Source: Candidatus Binatia bacterium
Lineage (GTDB): Bacteria; Desulfobacterota; Binatia; UBA1149; CAITLU01
Assembly (NCBI GenBank): GCA_036493895.1
Contig: DASXOZ010000015.1
Span: forward strand, 62,001-126,000
Direction: 5' to 3'
Length of the DNA: 64,000 nt
A program made the translations under genes and the position numbers. A model generated the notes under the pieces. The model was not told the origin of the DNA. It saw only the letters and a list, made by a program, of their open reading frames with translations, and did not search any database. Of this stretch, positions 26,531-35,829 are shown one piece after another. Within the stretch, counting starts at the first letter, position 1, and each line of letters starts with the position of its first letter.

Positions 26531-27553
26531 ATGAGCGTCGCGACGAAGATCCGGGTCGAGCCCGGCCGCAACCGCACCTGGCGCAAGCATCGCGAACGTG
26601 AGGATCTCGCGGTGCACGCCCATGCGTCGCTCCCGCCGTCGCGCATCGCCGTCACCGGCGCCAACGGCATGGTCGGCACCGAGCTGGTCGCCTTCCTCGG
26701 CATCGGTGGCCATCGCGTGCTGCGCATCCTGCGGCGCCCTTCGGGGCGCGACGACGAAATCCGCTGGGATCCCGATTCGGGCCTCCTCGATCCGCGCTGT
26801 CTCGACGGCGTCGACGCCGTCGTCCACCTGGCAGGCGAGAACATCGCTGCCGGTCGCTGGTCCGCATCCACCCGCCGGCGCATCCTCGCGAGCAGGACAA
26901 AGAGCACCAGCCTTTTGTGCGCCACCGTGGCCGCGCTCGAACGTCCTCCGGCGGTGCTGATCTGCGCGTCGGCGGTCGGCTACTACGGCGACCGCGGCGA
27001 CCTCGAGCTCGACGAGAGCGCAGGACCTGGCCGCGGCTTCCTCGCCGAAGTCTGCCGCCAGTGGGAGGCCGCGACGCAGAGCGCGCGCGCTGCGGGCATT
27101 CGCGTCGTCAACGCGCGACTCGGAGTCGTTCTTTCGCCTCACGCCGGCGCGCTGCCTCGCATGATGCTGCCGTTCCGGTTCGGGCTCGGCGGCCAGCTCG
27201 GAAGCGGGCGCCAGTACATGAGCTGGATTTCGCTCGACGACCTGGTTGCTGCGATTCTTCACTGCATCGCGACGCGAAGCCTCGACGGGCCGGTCAACAT
27301 GACGTCTCCATTGCCGGTGACCAATGCCGCGCTGACGCGCTCGCTGGCGATCGTGCTCAGGCGGTGGGCGGTGTTCCCGGTGCCTGCGTTTGCGCTCAGG
27401 CTGCTGCTCGGGGAGATGGCAGACGAAATGCTGCTCGCATCGACGCGGGCCGTTCCGGTCAAGCTGGCGGGGTCGGGGTTCGTGTTCCGGGATCCGGAGC
27501 TTCGCGTGGCGCTCACGGACATGCTGGGGCTCGATTTGCGGGATTTTCAGTAA
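26531..27553 (+). CDS. TIGR01777-family NAD(P)-binding epimerase/oxidoreductase
   Basis: 340 residues: an SDR-type Rossmann fold with T-G-A-N-G-M-V-G (42-49), the family segment H-L-A-G-E-N-I-A-A-G-R-W and the active-site S-A-V-G-Y-Y-G (about 145-151). Homologues include YfcH and the SulA-like epimerases; physiological substrate unknown. The first 37 residues are basic, non-conserved and precede the fold. ATG 26531 is the best start; the open frame continues upstream through antisense DNA. It overlaps the convergent DUF523 gene by 7 bp at the stop codons. Confidence 0.87.
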   Translation: MSVATKIRVEPGRNRTWRKHREREDLAVHAHASLPPSRIAVTGANGMVGTELVAFLGIGGHRVLRILRRPSGRDDEIRWDPDSGLLDPRCLDGVDAVVHLAGENIAAGRWSASTRRRILASRTKSTSLLCATVAALERPPAVLICASAVGYYGDRGDLELDESAGPGRGFLAEVCRQWEAATQSARAAGIRVVNARLGVVLSPHAGALPRMMLPFRFGLGGQLGSGRQYMSWISLDDLVAAILHCIATRSLDGPVNMTSPLPVTNAALTRSLAIVLRRWAVFPVPAFALRLLLGEMADEMLLASTRAVPVKLAGSGFVFRDPELRVALTDMLGLDLRDFQ

Positions 27554-28155
27554 CGGCGCTGGCAGCTGCGCTTCCTGGCGCACTCGCGGACACGCCGCGC
27601 GAACGCATCGAGCGCCGCTTCGTCCGCCAACCGATCCTCCTCCACCACCGGAAGCTCGGGCATCGCGCGCAGCAGCTCTGCCGCGAACAACCCGCTCGCC
27701 GCGGAGGCCGTCCCCGCGGCGGACGATACCGGCACCTCCCTCGCCCCGCACGACGGCGACCCCGTCTTCAGCACGTACCCGCAGATCCCGCTGCGCGCGA
27801 GCCCGGCGACCCGCGCGCGCGCGAACTGCTGCATCGCGTCCGTGTGATCGATCCGCGAACGAACGCCGAGCATGCGAACCACGTCGTCGCCGCCGCGGAC
27901 GAGCTGCACCGGCTCTCGCGGCACGCCCATCCCCGCTTCGACTTCCGGACAGACGGGCACGAGCTCGAACTGCGCAGCCAACAGCTGCGCAACGCTGCGA
28001 TCGAGCTTGTGCCCGCCGTCGTAGCGCACCGGCTGCCCGGCAAGGCACGACGATACACCGATGCGAATTCGCGACGCGGCGCCGGACGCTGTCGCCGACT
28101 CGACCGAAACAGCCGAGTCCGCACGGCCTTCCAGCGACGTGTCGCGGCTGCCCAC
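27547..28155 (-). CDS. DUF523 (TudS-like) Fe-S desulfurase
   Basis: 202 residues with all DUF523 hallmarks: S-S-C-L-A-G-Q-P-V-R-Y-D-G-G-H-K, P-V-C-P-E-V-E-A-G-M-G-V-P-R-E and T-G-S-P-S-C-G. The three conserved Cys are those that hold the catalytic [4Fe-4S] cluster in the thiouracil desulfidase TudS, so a role in removing thiocarbonyl sulfur (nucleobase detoxification or salvage) is likely. The first 30 residues are Ser/Ala-rich and non-conserved, so the real start may be slightly downstream. Its 3' end overlaps the TIGR01777 gene by 7 bp. Confidence 0.85.
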   Translation of the reverse strand: MGSRDTSLEGRADSAVSVESATASGAASRIRIGVSSCLAGQPVRYDGGHKLDRSVAQLLAAQFELVPVCPEVEAGMGVPREPVQLVRGGDDVVRMLGVRSRIDHTDAMQQFARARVAGLARSGICGYVLKTGSPSCGAREVPVSSAAGTASAASGLFAAELLRAMPELPVVEEDRLADEAALDAFARRVRECARKRSCQRRY

Positions 28156-28525
28156 GCTCCGCCCATACCACCTGCCCGCGCGCCACCGAAGCCCGCCTGC
28201 GCTGCCGCAACCCGAAGCGTCGCGCGTAGATCCGCGACAGTACGGATTTTTCCGGGGAATTTTTTCTGCGCGCGCGCTGCGCGCTGCGTAAGAGAGTGAA
28301 TCCGTGCCCGGGGCCGCAATTCGCGCGCAGGACGGCTCATTCTCGGGGGAAAACGCCGGAGATTCTGCCGCCGCACGGTGCGCCCCGCTGCGCGCATGCT
28401 AAAGTCGACGCAAGCTGGCGCGTGTTCGTTGCTGCCCTGGCAGCAACGAGAGCCCGATAACGACTCGGCGGCGCCGGCAGGACGAATCGCAGGATTCGAG
28501 GACGGGGGACGCAAGGAGGACCGCA
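28156..28525. other. Intergenic region, 370 bp, no gene recognised
   Basis: No convincing coding frame. It holds an alternating GC stretch (28267-28289, built of GCGC and GCTGCG), two short T-runs near 28250 and 28262, and at the right edge the ribosome site AGGAGG for the DUF1295 gene. Divergent promoters for DUF523 and DUF1295 must lie here, but I see no clear -35/-10 pair. Confidence 0.6.
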
Positions 28526-29353
28526 GTGACGTTTCTTGCCTGGAGCCTGGTTGCCGTCCTCGTGTTGTTCTCGATGCTGTGGGTCGTCAGCCTGGTGGTG
28601 CGCGACGCCAGCATCGTCGATCGATTCTGGGGCATCGCGTTCATCGTCATCGCCTCGTACGTCTCGGCCGCAACCGACGGCTTTCCCAAACGCGCCCATC
28701 TCGTCCTGCTCCTGACGGCGCTGTGGGGCGTTCGCCTCTCGGTGTACATCACCGCGCGCAACCTCGGCGAAGCAGAGGACTACCGCTACCGGGCAATGCG
28801 GCGCCAGTGGGGCTCGAGCTTCCCTCTTGCCAGCCTCGGCACGGTGTTCCTGCTGCAGGGGTTCCTGGCGTGGGTGGTCTCGCTGCCGGTGCAGGTGGCC
28901 GTCGCCTCGGTGCATCCGTTGCACCTTACGTACACCGACTATCTCGGTGCGATCGTGTGGGCAGCCGGCTTCCTGATCGAGAGCGTCGCCGACGTGCAGC
29001 TCGCGAGCTTCCGGGGCAATCCCCGCAACCAGGGCCGGGTGATGAAGACCGGCCTTTGGCGCTACTCGCGGCATCCCAACTACTTCGGCGACGCGCTGCT
29101 GTGGTGGGGACTGTGGCTGATCGCGCTGTCGGTCGGCGGTTGGTGGACGGCGATCGGCCCGGCAGTGATGACGCTGCTGCTGCTTCGCGTCTCCGGCGTC
29201 GCGATGCTCGAGCGCAAGCTGCGCCGCAGCCGACCCGGCTACGACGACTACGTGCAGAGCACCAGCGCTTTTGTCCCGATGCCGCCACGGCCCTCACGGC
29301 AGGGCCGCGACCCGCGCAGCGCGCCGGCGCGCGCGGCAACGCGGCGCGGCTGA
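28526..29353 (+). CDS. DUF1295/steroid 5-alpha-reductase-like membrane protein
   Basis: 275 residues with six to seven hydrophobic helices and the DUF1295 signature N-P-R-N-Q-G-R-V-M-K-T-G-L-W-R-Y-S-R-H-P-N-Y-F-G (about 172-195), the NADPH-binding loop shared with 3-oxo-5-alpha-steroid 4-dehydrogenases and isoprenylcysteine methyltransferases. Probably reduces or methylates a lipid at the membrane; reaction not defined. GTG 28526 follows AAGGAGG. The last 20 residues are an Arg/Pro-rich tail beyond the family end. It converges with phoU. Confidence 0.87.
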   Translation: MTFLAWSLVAVLVLFSMLWVVSLVVRDASIVDRFWGIAFIVIASYVSAATDGFPKRAHLVLLLTALWGVRLSVYITARNLGEAEDYRYRAMRRQWGSSFPLASLGTVFLLQGFLAWVVSLPVQVAVASVHPLHLTYTDYLGAIVWAAGFLIESVADVQLASFRGNPRNQGRVMKTGLWRYSRHPNYFGDALLWWGLWLIALSVGGWWTAIGPAVMTLLLLRVSGVAMLERKLRRSRPGYDDYVQSTSAFVPMPPRPSRQGRDPRSAPARAATRRG

Positions 29354-29402
29354 CGCAGCTGCGCCGGCCATCCGGGCAGATTGCCGCGACGACGCAGGCC
29401 GC

Positions 29403-30077
29403 TCAGACGTCGAGTTGCGGCGTCCCGCGATGGCGCACGATGTCGCCTTCGACCATGTAGATGACGTCCTCGGCGATGTTCGTCGCGTGGTCCGCGATGC
29501 GCTCGAGGTAGCGCGACACCGACAGGTAGTGCGTCAGCGTCGCGAATTCCGACGGATGGCGCACCACCGCCTCCTCGACGCGCCGGAACGTGTCGCGGTG
29601 CATGTCGTCGGCCGCGTCGTCCATTGCGCATACCCTGCGCGCCAGCACCGGGTCGAGGTTCACCAGCGAATCGAGCGCATCCGACAGCATCGAGCGCACC
29701 AGCCGCGCCATCGAACCGACGTCGAGAGGCTTCTCGGTCACTTCGGCGACGCTGGCGAGGAACACCGCCCTCTCGCCGATGTTGACGGCGAGGTCGCCGA
29801 TCCGTTCCAGGTCGCTGTTCAGGCGGATGCACGCGACGATGAAGCGCAGGTCCTGTGCCACGGGCTGGTGCAGAGCGAGCACCTTCATGCACTCTTCCTC
29901 GACCTCGACCTCGAGCGCGTCGATGTGCGTGTCGAAATCGATCACCTGCTGGCCCAGGTCCGCATCGCGGGCGTTGATCGCGGCGACGCTCTTGGCGACC
30001 GCCTCCTCGACGCAGGCTGCCAGCGACAGGATCTGCTTCTTCAGGTTCCCGATCTCGTGGTCCAGGTGCTTCGGCAT
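29403..30077 (-). CDS. phoU: Phosphate transport/signalling regulator PhoU
   Basis: 224 residues folding as two PhoU three-helix bundles (about 15-105 and 118-205), each with the metal-binding E/D-x-x-x-D type motif (D-L-E-R-I-G-D and Y-L-E-R-I-A-D-H). PhoU links the Pst transporter to PhoR and keeps the Pho regulon off when phosphate is plentiful. ATG 30077 is preceded by GGAGAAGAGG. It is the last gene of the porin-pstSCAB-phoU run, 46 bp after pstB. Confidence 0.95.
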   Translation of the reverse strand: MPKHLDHEIGNLKKQILSLAACVEEAVAKSVAAINARDADLGQQVIDFDTHIDALEVEVEEECMKVLALHQPVAQDLRFIVACIRLNSDLERIGDLAVNIGERAVFLASVAEVTEKPLDVGSMARLVRSMLSDALDSLVNLDPVLARRVCAMDDAADDMHRDTFRRVEEAVVRHPSEFATLTHYLSVSRYLERIADHATNIAEDVIYMVEGDIVRHRGTPQLDV

Positions 30078-30123
30078 CCTCTTCTCCGCCAGTGTTCCAG
30101 TTGGCGTGTCGACGGCCTTCGGT

Positions 30124-31089
30124 TCAGCCGAACCGGCCCGAAATGTACGCTTCGGTGGCCTTGCGGTGCGGGCGGCTGAACATTTCCAGCGTTCCTCCGT
30201 ACTCGACGAGCCGGCCGAGGTACATGAACGCCGTGAAATCGCTGGTGCGCGACGCCTGCTGCATGTTGTGCGTGACGATCAGGATCGTGTACTCGCCGCG
30301 CAGCTCGGCGATGAGGTCTTCGATGCGCGAGGTGGCGATCGGGTCGAGCGCCGAGCACGGCTCGTCCATCAGCAGCACTTCGGGGTCGGCGGCGATCGCA
30401 CGCGCGATGCAGAGGCGCTGCTGCTGGCCACCCGAAAGCCCGAGGGCGCTGGCAGTGAGCCGGTCCTTGGCCTCGTCCCACAGAGCAGCGCTTCGAAGAC
30501 TGCGTTCGCAGACCTCGTCGAGCACGCGCTTTTCCCTCTCGCCGTCGATGCGCAGCGGATACACGACGTTCTCGTAGATGCTCATCGGAAACGGGTTCGG
30601 CTTCTGGAACACCATTCCCATGCGCTTGCGCAGCTCGATCACGTCGACCGACGACTCGTAGACCGAGCGGCCGCCGAGCTTCATGTCGCCGCGGATCCGC
30701 ACTCCTTCGACGAGATCGTTCAGGCGGTTGACCGAGCGCAGCAGCGTGGATTTCCCGCAACCGGACGGACCGATGAGTGCCGTGACCTTGCCGGCGGGAA
30801 CGATCATCGACACGTCGAACAGGGCCTGGGCCTGGCCGTACCAGAGCGAGAAACGCTCGATCGAGACGGCAGCCTCTTCCCCCTCGAGAGAACGGTGAAC
30901 TTCGGTCGGACCTTCGTGTCCGGGAACCGCGTCGTGCAGACGGGTTTCCTCGGCGCGAACCAGGTCCGCGAGCGATCCGCGCACCGGCTCGGAAGCCGCG
31001 TGCGACGTGCCGCTTGCCGGCACCGCGGCATTGCCCGTTCCCGGCCCGGGAGGACCCTGCTGCGCGGCGGCCACGCGGCTGGTTATCAT
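30124..31089 (-). CDS. pstB: Phosphate ABC transporter ATP-binding protein
   Basis: 321 residues from ATG 31089: Walker [10 protein letters not shown] (107-115), Q-loop F-Q-K-P-N-P-F-P, signature L-S-G-G-Q-Q-Q-R-L and Walker [12 protein letters not shown], all PstB-typical. It drives phosphate import through PstC/PstA. The first 75 residues are a low-complexity extension. I chose 31089 for its AGGGGA site six bases upstream. The frame is open to ATG 31359, which overlaps the pstA stop as TGATG and would add 90 residues made mostly of A-E-R-P-x-P-S-A repeats; a coupled start there is a real alternative. Confidence 0.92.
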   Translation of the reverse strand: MITSRVAAAQQGPPGPGTGNAAVPASGTSHAASEPVRGSLADLVRAEETRLHDAVPGHEGPTEVHRSLEGEEAAVSIERFSLWYGQAQALFDVSMIVPAGKVTALIGPSGCGKSTLLRSVNRLNDLVEGVRIRGDMKLGGRSVYESSVDVIELRKRMGMVFQKPNPFPMSIYENVVYPLRIDGEREKRVLDEVCERSLRSAALWDEAKDRLTASALGLSGGQQQRLCIARAIAADPEVLLMDEPCSALDPIATSRIEDLIAELRGEYTILIVTHNMQQASRTSDFTAFMYLGRLVEYGGTLEMFSRPHRKATEAYISGRFG

Positions 31090-31133
31090 GGTTTCCCCTG
31101 CACCTGCCATCCGCGCCTGCGTCGCGAGCGCTG

Positions 31134-31294
31134 TCGGCCGCTCGTCCGGGCTTGGTGTCGGGCCCTCGGCGGCGCTTGGCATCGGGCGCTCGGCTGCGCT
31201 TGGTGTCGGGCGCTCGGCTGCGCTTGGCATCCGGCGCTCGGCTTCGCTCGCGATCGGGCGCTCGGCTTCGCTCGCGATTCGGCAGACGCATGCG
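31134..31294. repeat. 24-bp tandem repeat array between pstA and pstB
   Basis: Six to seven diverged copies with a 24-bp period (for example 31151-31174, 31175-31198, 31199-31222, 31223-31246, 31247-31270, then a degenerate copy). On the minus strand the array keeps the pstB frame open and would encode repeats of the type S-E/A-A-E-R-P-x-P. It occupies most of the gap between pstA and the likely pstB start. Confidence 0.92.
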
Positions 31295-31358
31295 TCACCG
31301 GACGAGGCGGGCGACGTGCTCGCGACTCCACCACCAAACTGTCCAGCAGCGACAGCCA

Positions 31359-33116
31359 TCAGAACTGGCTCGCGACGAAGCGGCGGCGAAGCCTGGCCCT
31401 CAGCCAGATCGTCGCCAGGTTCAATGAGGCAATGAGGACGATCAGCAGCAGCGTCGTCGTGTAGACCATCGGTTTGGCCGCTTCGCTGTTCTGGCTCTGG
31501 AAACCGACGTCGTAGATGTGGAAGCCGAGGTGCATGAAGCTCCTCTGCAGGTGCACGAACGGCGCGACGCCGTCGACCGGCAGCTCGGGAGCCAGCTTGA
31601 CCGCGCCGACGAGCATCAGCGGCGCCACTTCTCCGGCCCCGCGCGCGATCGCCAGGATCATGCCGGTCAGGATTCCCGGCAATGCACGCGGCAGCACGAT
31701 GCGCCGGATCGTCTGCCACTTGGACGCGCCGCAGGCGTAGGAGCCTTCGCGCATCGAGTTCGGCACCGCCGCCAGCGCTTCTTCGGTCGCGACGATGACC
31801 ACCGGCAGCGTCAGCAGAGCGAGCGTGAGCGAAGCCCACAGGATGCCGCCCGTGCCGAACGTGGGCGTCGGCAGCTTGTCGGGGAAGAATACCTGGTCGA
31901 TGCCTGCGCCGACGATGTAACAGAAAAACCCGAGCCCGAAGACGCCGAAGACGATGCTCGGCACTCCGGCCAGGTTGTTGATGGCGATGCGCACCGCGCT
32001 GACGACCAGTCCGCCGCGCGCATACTCGCGCAGGTACAGCGCCGCGAGCACGCCGAACGGCGTCACGAGCAGCGACATCAGCAGCGTCATCGCGACGGTG
32101 CCGAAAATCGCGGGAAATACGCCGCCTTCACTGTTGGCTTCGCGCGGGACGTCGGTGAGGAACTCCCACCAGCGCGACGCGTAGACGCCGATGCGCGAGA
32201 GCCCCGTCAACTGGTTGGCCGGATAGGCGCGCACGATCGTCGCGAGCGCGAGCTTCTGTTCCTTGCCGTCGCCGGTGCGCAGAACCAGCGCATACCGCGC
32301 GCTCTCGGCATTGAGAGCCGCGATCTTCGCATGGATGTCGGCGAACTCGGACGAGGTCTTCTCCTCGAGCGCGGTCGAGGCTGCGGCCGCGGCGTCGTGC
32401 TCCGGCGAGCGGCGTCCGTAGCGGCGGTCGACGCTGCGCACCGCCAGTCGCGACTGCTCGAGGTCGCGGTTGAGGCGTCCGATCTCGTCCACTTCGAGCG
32501 TGCGTCGCTGCTGCCAGCGCGCAGCCGCCTCCGAAGTCGCCGGCGCGAGCTTCGCGAGGATCTCCCCGGGCGTCGTCGCGACGACGTTGCCGTCGACCGT
32601 GAACGAGGCCAGCTCGCCGTAGAAGCGACCCCACTCGCGCCTCTCGACGACCATTGCCCACGCCGGAGCCTGCTCGGAAGTCACGGCGAAATCGTCGATC
32701 CAGCGGAAATGCTCGCCGGTAAGCTCGAAATTGCCGATGCGCACGAGGCGGCGCGTTGCACGGCCTCCCGTTGCGGCAACCTGCGCACGCGCCTTGTCGC
32801 GAATGCCGTCAGGCAGCGCAGCGAAGATCGCATCGTCGGGAACGTAGCTGTCGATGCGCGTCACTTCGCCCATCGAGACCTTGCCGTCGGCGGTCTCGAT
32901 CCTCGTCACCGGCACCGGCCAGAACGTGTCGAGGCCCTGCGCGAACACGAGGACGAGCAGCCCGAAAATCATCATCAGCGAGATCGCCAGGCCGCCGGAC
33001 GTGAGCCACAGCAGCGGCTCGCCGAACGCGCGAAGAGTCGTCGCGCCGCCTGTACGGCGTCGACGCGGCGTCGTGGCGGCGCCGCCAGCGTAACCGCTTC
33101 CGGCAGCCAGGCTCAT
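31359..33116 (-). CDS. pstA: Phosphate ABC transporter permease PstA, long form
   Basis: 585 residues, about twice the usual PstA. One helix at 37-60 is followed by a large insertion (61-330) that is probably periplasmic and includes a coiled-coil-like stretch at about 195-275. The canonical six-helix permease spans 335-575, with the EAA loop ([13 protein letters not shown], about 459-471). Long PstA/PstC versions with such insertions are known in several proteobacteria. Start ATG 33116 overlaps the pstC stop by ATGA. It forms the phosphate channel with PstC. Confidence 0.93.
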   Translation of the reverse strand: MSLAAGSGYAGGAATTPRRRRTGGATTLRAFGEPLLWLTSGGLAISLMMIFGLLVLVFAQGLDTFWPVPVTRIETADGKVSMGEVTRIDSYVPDDAIFAALPDGIRDKARAQVAATGGRATRRLVRIGNFELTGEHFRWIDDFAVTSEQAPAWAMVVERREWGRFYGELASFTVDGNVVATTPGEILAKLAPATSEAAARWQQRRTLEVDEIGRLNRDLEQSRLAVRSVDRRYGRRSPEHDAAAAASTALEEKTSSEFADIHAKIAALNAESARYALVLRTGDGKEQKLALATIVRAYPANQLTGLSRIGVYASRWWEFLTDVPREANSEGGVFPAIFGTVAMTLLMSLLVTPFGVLAALYLREYARGGLVVSAVRIAINNLAGVPSIVFGVFGLGFFCYIVGAGIDQVFFPDKLPTPTFGTGGILWASLTLALLTLPVVIVATEEALAAVPNSMREGSYACGASKWQTIRRIVLPRALPGILTGMILAIARGAGEVAPLMLVGAVKLAPELPVDGVAPFVHLQRSFMHLGFHIYDVGFQSQNSEAAKPMVYTTTLLLIVLIASLNLATIWLRARLRRRFVASQF

Positions 33117-35737
33117 AGCTGGCTCGCCCGGTGGCGGAAGCGCAGCCTCACGAGCTCGGCCGCGGTATTGAGCACGAATGTCATCAGGAACAGCGCGAGC
33201 GCCGCGAGGAACAGCGTGCGGTAGTGCGTGCCGCCCCGCACCGCTTCGGGAAGCTCGACGGCGATGTTGGCCGACAGCGTGCGGAAGCCGTTGAAGACGT
33301 TCCAGTCGAGCACCGGCGTGTTGCCGGCCGCCATCAGCACGATCATCGTCTCGCCGACCGCGCGTCCGAGCCCGATCATCATCGCCGAGAACAGGCCGCT
33401 CATCGCGGTTGGAATTACGATGCGCATGGTGGTCTGCCATGGCGTCGCGCCGAGGGCGAGGGATCCCGCGCGCAGGTTTTCCGGAATGCTCGAAAGGGCG
33501 TCCTCGGCGATCGTGTAGATGATCGGGATGATCGCGAACGCCATCACGAAGCCGACCACCAGCGCGTTGCGCTGCACGTAGGTGCCGAGGAGCAAGCCGC
33601 GAAGGTCGAAGCCGGCCGCGGCGAGCATCGACGCGCTGACAAGTGCGAGCACGACGGCGGCAACGGCGCCGGCGACGAACGAAAGGAGCGAACGCAGCGG
33701 CGCCGAGCCGTGGCCGACCAGTACGCGCGGCTCCAGTCGCGCCGCTGCGAAGCTCGTCAGCAGCACGCTGACCGGCAGCGTGATCAACAGGAAGCCTCCG
33801 GTTGCACTTCCGGAGCCACCGTCGAGCCAGCGGTGCACGTCGCCGTCGAACAGTGCCCTCTCGACCAGCGGCGCGGCGAACGTCGAAGCCGAAACACCGG
33901 CAAAGATCGCCGAGGCCGCCAGCAGCAGCCGGCTGCCCTGCAAACTGGAGCGGCGGCCGCCCGGCAAGAACTGCCAGAACTGGGCCGCGCCCACGAGCAC
34001 GAACGGGATCACGAAAATGCCCGTCAGAACTTCCGTCACGCAGCGCTCGATGACCGGTGCCAGCACCAGCGCCGCGAGGAATCCGAGCACGACGCTCGGC
34101 AGGCTCGCCATCATCTCGATCGTCGGCTTGACGGCCGCCTTGACCTCGGGCCTCAGGAACTCGCTCGTGTAGATCGCCGCCATCAGTGCGATCGGCATGC
34201 CGAACATCATCGAGTAGAACGTCGCCTTGATGGTGCCGAATACCAGCGGCAACAGGCCGAACTTCGGCTCGAAGTCGTCGGTGCCGCTCGAGGACTGCCA
34301 GACGTGCGCAGGAACCGGGTAACCTTCGTAGAAGATTTTTCCGAACAGCGAGTGCACCGAAACTTCGGGATGCGGAGCGTCGAGCGCGAACGAGTCGAGC
34401 GCGCCGTCCCATGCAAGCACCTGCGAATCGTCGGCAGCGATGGCCAGCGTGGAGATCGCGCGGCCGTGGCCCGTGTCGCTCGTCGCAACGATGCGGTCGC
34501 TCGTCACGTGCGTGACGCGAAGGGTGCCGTCGGCGTAGCCGACCGCCGCGAGCCTGGTGCGCGGTGACGGAGCCAGCGCAGTAACGGCGGCGCTGCCGCG
34601 CGCCAGCTCGTGCGCGAGAATGAAGTGGGCGCCGTCGCCGGTGATCATCTGCGGGGCCGGAATGCGGAACCACGCGTGCAGGCCGCCGGCGCTGTCACCG
34701 ACGAGCAGGGTGTTCTTGCCGTTGAGGAACCCGACCGCGGTGACTTTGGCGGATACGGCGGCCTCGGCCGCGGCGGCAGTGCCCGCAATCGGCAGCAGGT
34801 CGAGCTCTTCGGCGACCTTGAGATGCGTCAGGTTGCGCGCGTCCACGCGCACGGCGTGGCCGTCCTCCCACACTGCCAGTGCATTGTCGCCGAGCCCGCG
34901 CAGCATCACCCAGCGCGGCAGGCCGCGCGAGGCCACCGCGTCGAGTTTGAGGAAACCCGACTCGGCGGAAGTTTCGTTCGCCCCCGTCATGAAGTTTTCG
35001 GACGTGGTGACATGGCTGACGCGCAGCGTTCCGGCATCATCGACCGACGCGAATGCCGGGCCGTTCGATGTGATCGAAAGGTCGATCGCGCGGATTGCGG
35101 TGCCGCTCGTCACCGTAACCGGATCATCCGCGGTGTACGCGACGCTGCGCAGCGCGAACTGGTCCGCGCTGACCCGCTCGGTGACCTTGCCTTCGAAGAG
35201 AAAACGCTCGCCGGTCGCGCGAGAGCGCAGCTCGGCGGGCATCGCGTCTGCGTCGCGGTACTCGTTGGCGCCCGCGATGTGCACGAAGCGGGCGGTTCCG
35301 TCGGCAAATGCGAACAGCGCCTGGGACGAACGCACGGGAAAGGAATACGCGGTCGGAGCCTGGTCGAAGAGCTTCTGCTCGCCGAGGCGCGAGCCGTCGC
35401 CGGCGGCCAGCGTGACGAATCCGTTGCCGCTCCACGTCCACAGCGTCGAAAGCGTGTCGTCGAGGCCGGCGGCCAGCACCGGATCGGGTCCGGACGCCAG
35501 CAGCTTCGGGGACGACAGCGACTCGGGCCTCAGCAACGGCCATACGACCCACACGAGAAAAAGGAAGACGGTGGAGATCGCGACGATGGTGCCGATGCCG
35601 CCGATGCGGATGACGTTGCGCGCGATGCGGTCGATCCACTTGACCGAGGCGCGCGTCGTGCGCCTGCGCCGAGTCCTCGCCGTGCGCGTGGCCGGCGCGG
35701 CGCCTGCGGCAAAATCAGGAGGATTGGCTGTTGCCAT
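33113..35737 (-). CDS. pstC: Phosphate ABC transporter permease PstC, long form
   Basis: 874 residues. An Arg-rich cytoplasmic N-terminus and a helix at 44-68 are followed by a large extracytoplasmic region (70-495) rich in short beta-strands that resembles a WD/beta-propeller-like fold. The permease helices come after about 500, with the EAA loop (L-R-A-G-S-L-A-L-G-A-T-P-W) near residue 757. A further insertion (about 610-670) sits between helices. The size is well above normal PstC (about 300) but similar long forms exist. Start ATG 35737 has AGGAGGA upstream. Together with the long PstA this predicts a bulky periplasmic gate domain. Confidence 0.93.
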   Translation of the reverse strand: MATANPPDFAAGAAPATRTARTRRRRTTRASVKWIDRIARNVIRIGGIGTIVAISTVFLFLVWVVWPLLRPESLSSPKLLASGPDPVLAAGLDDTLSTLWTWSGNGFVTLAAGDGSRLGEQKLFDQAPTAYSFPVRSSQALFAFADGTARFVHIAGANEYRDADAMPAELRSRATGERFLFEGKVTERVSADQFALRSVAYTADDPVTVTSGTAIRAIDLSITSNGPAFASVDDAGTLRVSHVTTSENFMTGANETSAESGFLKLDAVASRGLPRWVMLRGLGDNALAVWEDGHAVRVDARNLTHLKVAEELDLLPIAGTAAAAEAAVSAKVTAVGFLNGKNTLLVGDSAGGLHAWFRIPAPQMITGDGAHFILAHELARGSAAVTALAPSPRTRLAAVGYADGTLRVTHVTSDRIVATSDTGHGRAISTLAIAADDSQVLAWDGALDSFALDAPHPEVSVHSLFGKIFYEGYPVPAHVWQSSSGTDDFEPKFGLLPLVFGTIKATFYSMMFGMPIALMAAIYTSEFLRPEVKAAVKPTIEMMASLPSVVLGFLAALVLAPVIERCVTEVLTGIFVIPFVLVGAAQFWQFLPGGRRSSLQGSRLLLAASAIFAGVSASTFAAPLVERALFDGDVHRWLDGGSGSATGGFLLITLPVSVLLTSFAAARLEPRVLVGHGSAPLRSLLSFVAGAVAAVVLALVSASMLAAAGFDLRGLLLGTYVQRNALVVGFVMAFAIIPIIYTIAEDALSSIPENLRAGSLALGATPWQTTMRIVIPTAMSGLFSAMMIGLGRAVGETMIVLMAAGNTPVLDWNVFNGFRTLSANIAVELPEAVRGGTHYRTLFLAALALFLMTFVLNTAAELVRLRFRHRASQL

Positions 35738-35752
35738 GCTTTCCGGAAACCT

Positions 35753-35787
35753 GCGGGGTCAGTCACCGCAAAGGTGCCTGACCCCGC
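35753..35787. other. Strong hairpin between pstS and pstC
   Basis: GCGGGGTCAG (35753-35762) and CTGACCCCGC (35778-35787) are perfect complements; inside them CACC pairs with GGTG around the loop GCAAA. There is no T-run in the direction of transcription. It probably protects the pstS message end or attenuates read-through to pstC, and it resembles REP-type palindromes with a T-G-A-C-C-C-C core. Confidence 0.7.
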
Positions 35788-35829
35788 TTTCGGCGGCCAA
35801 CCGGGCCGTCTGTTTTTCGTCGGCCGGCG

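Noticed and set aside
31134..31294. CRISPR array
   Set aside because: Units are directly tandem 24-mers without spacers; no cas genes are nearby.
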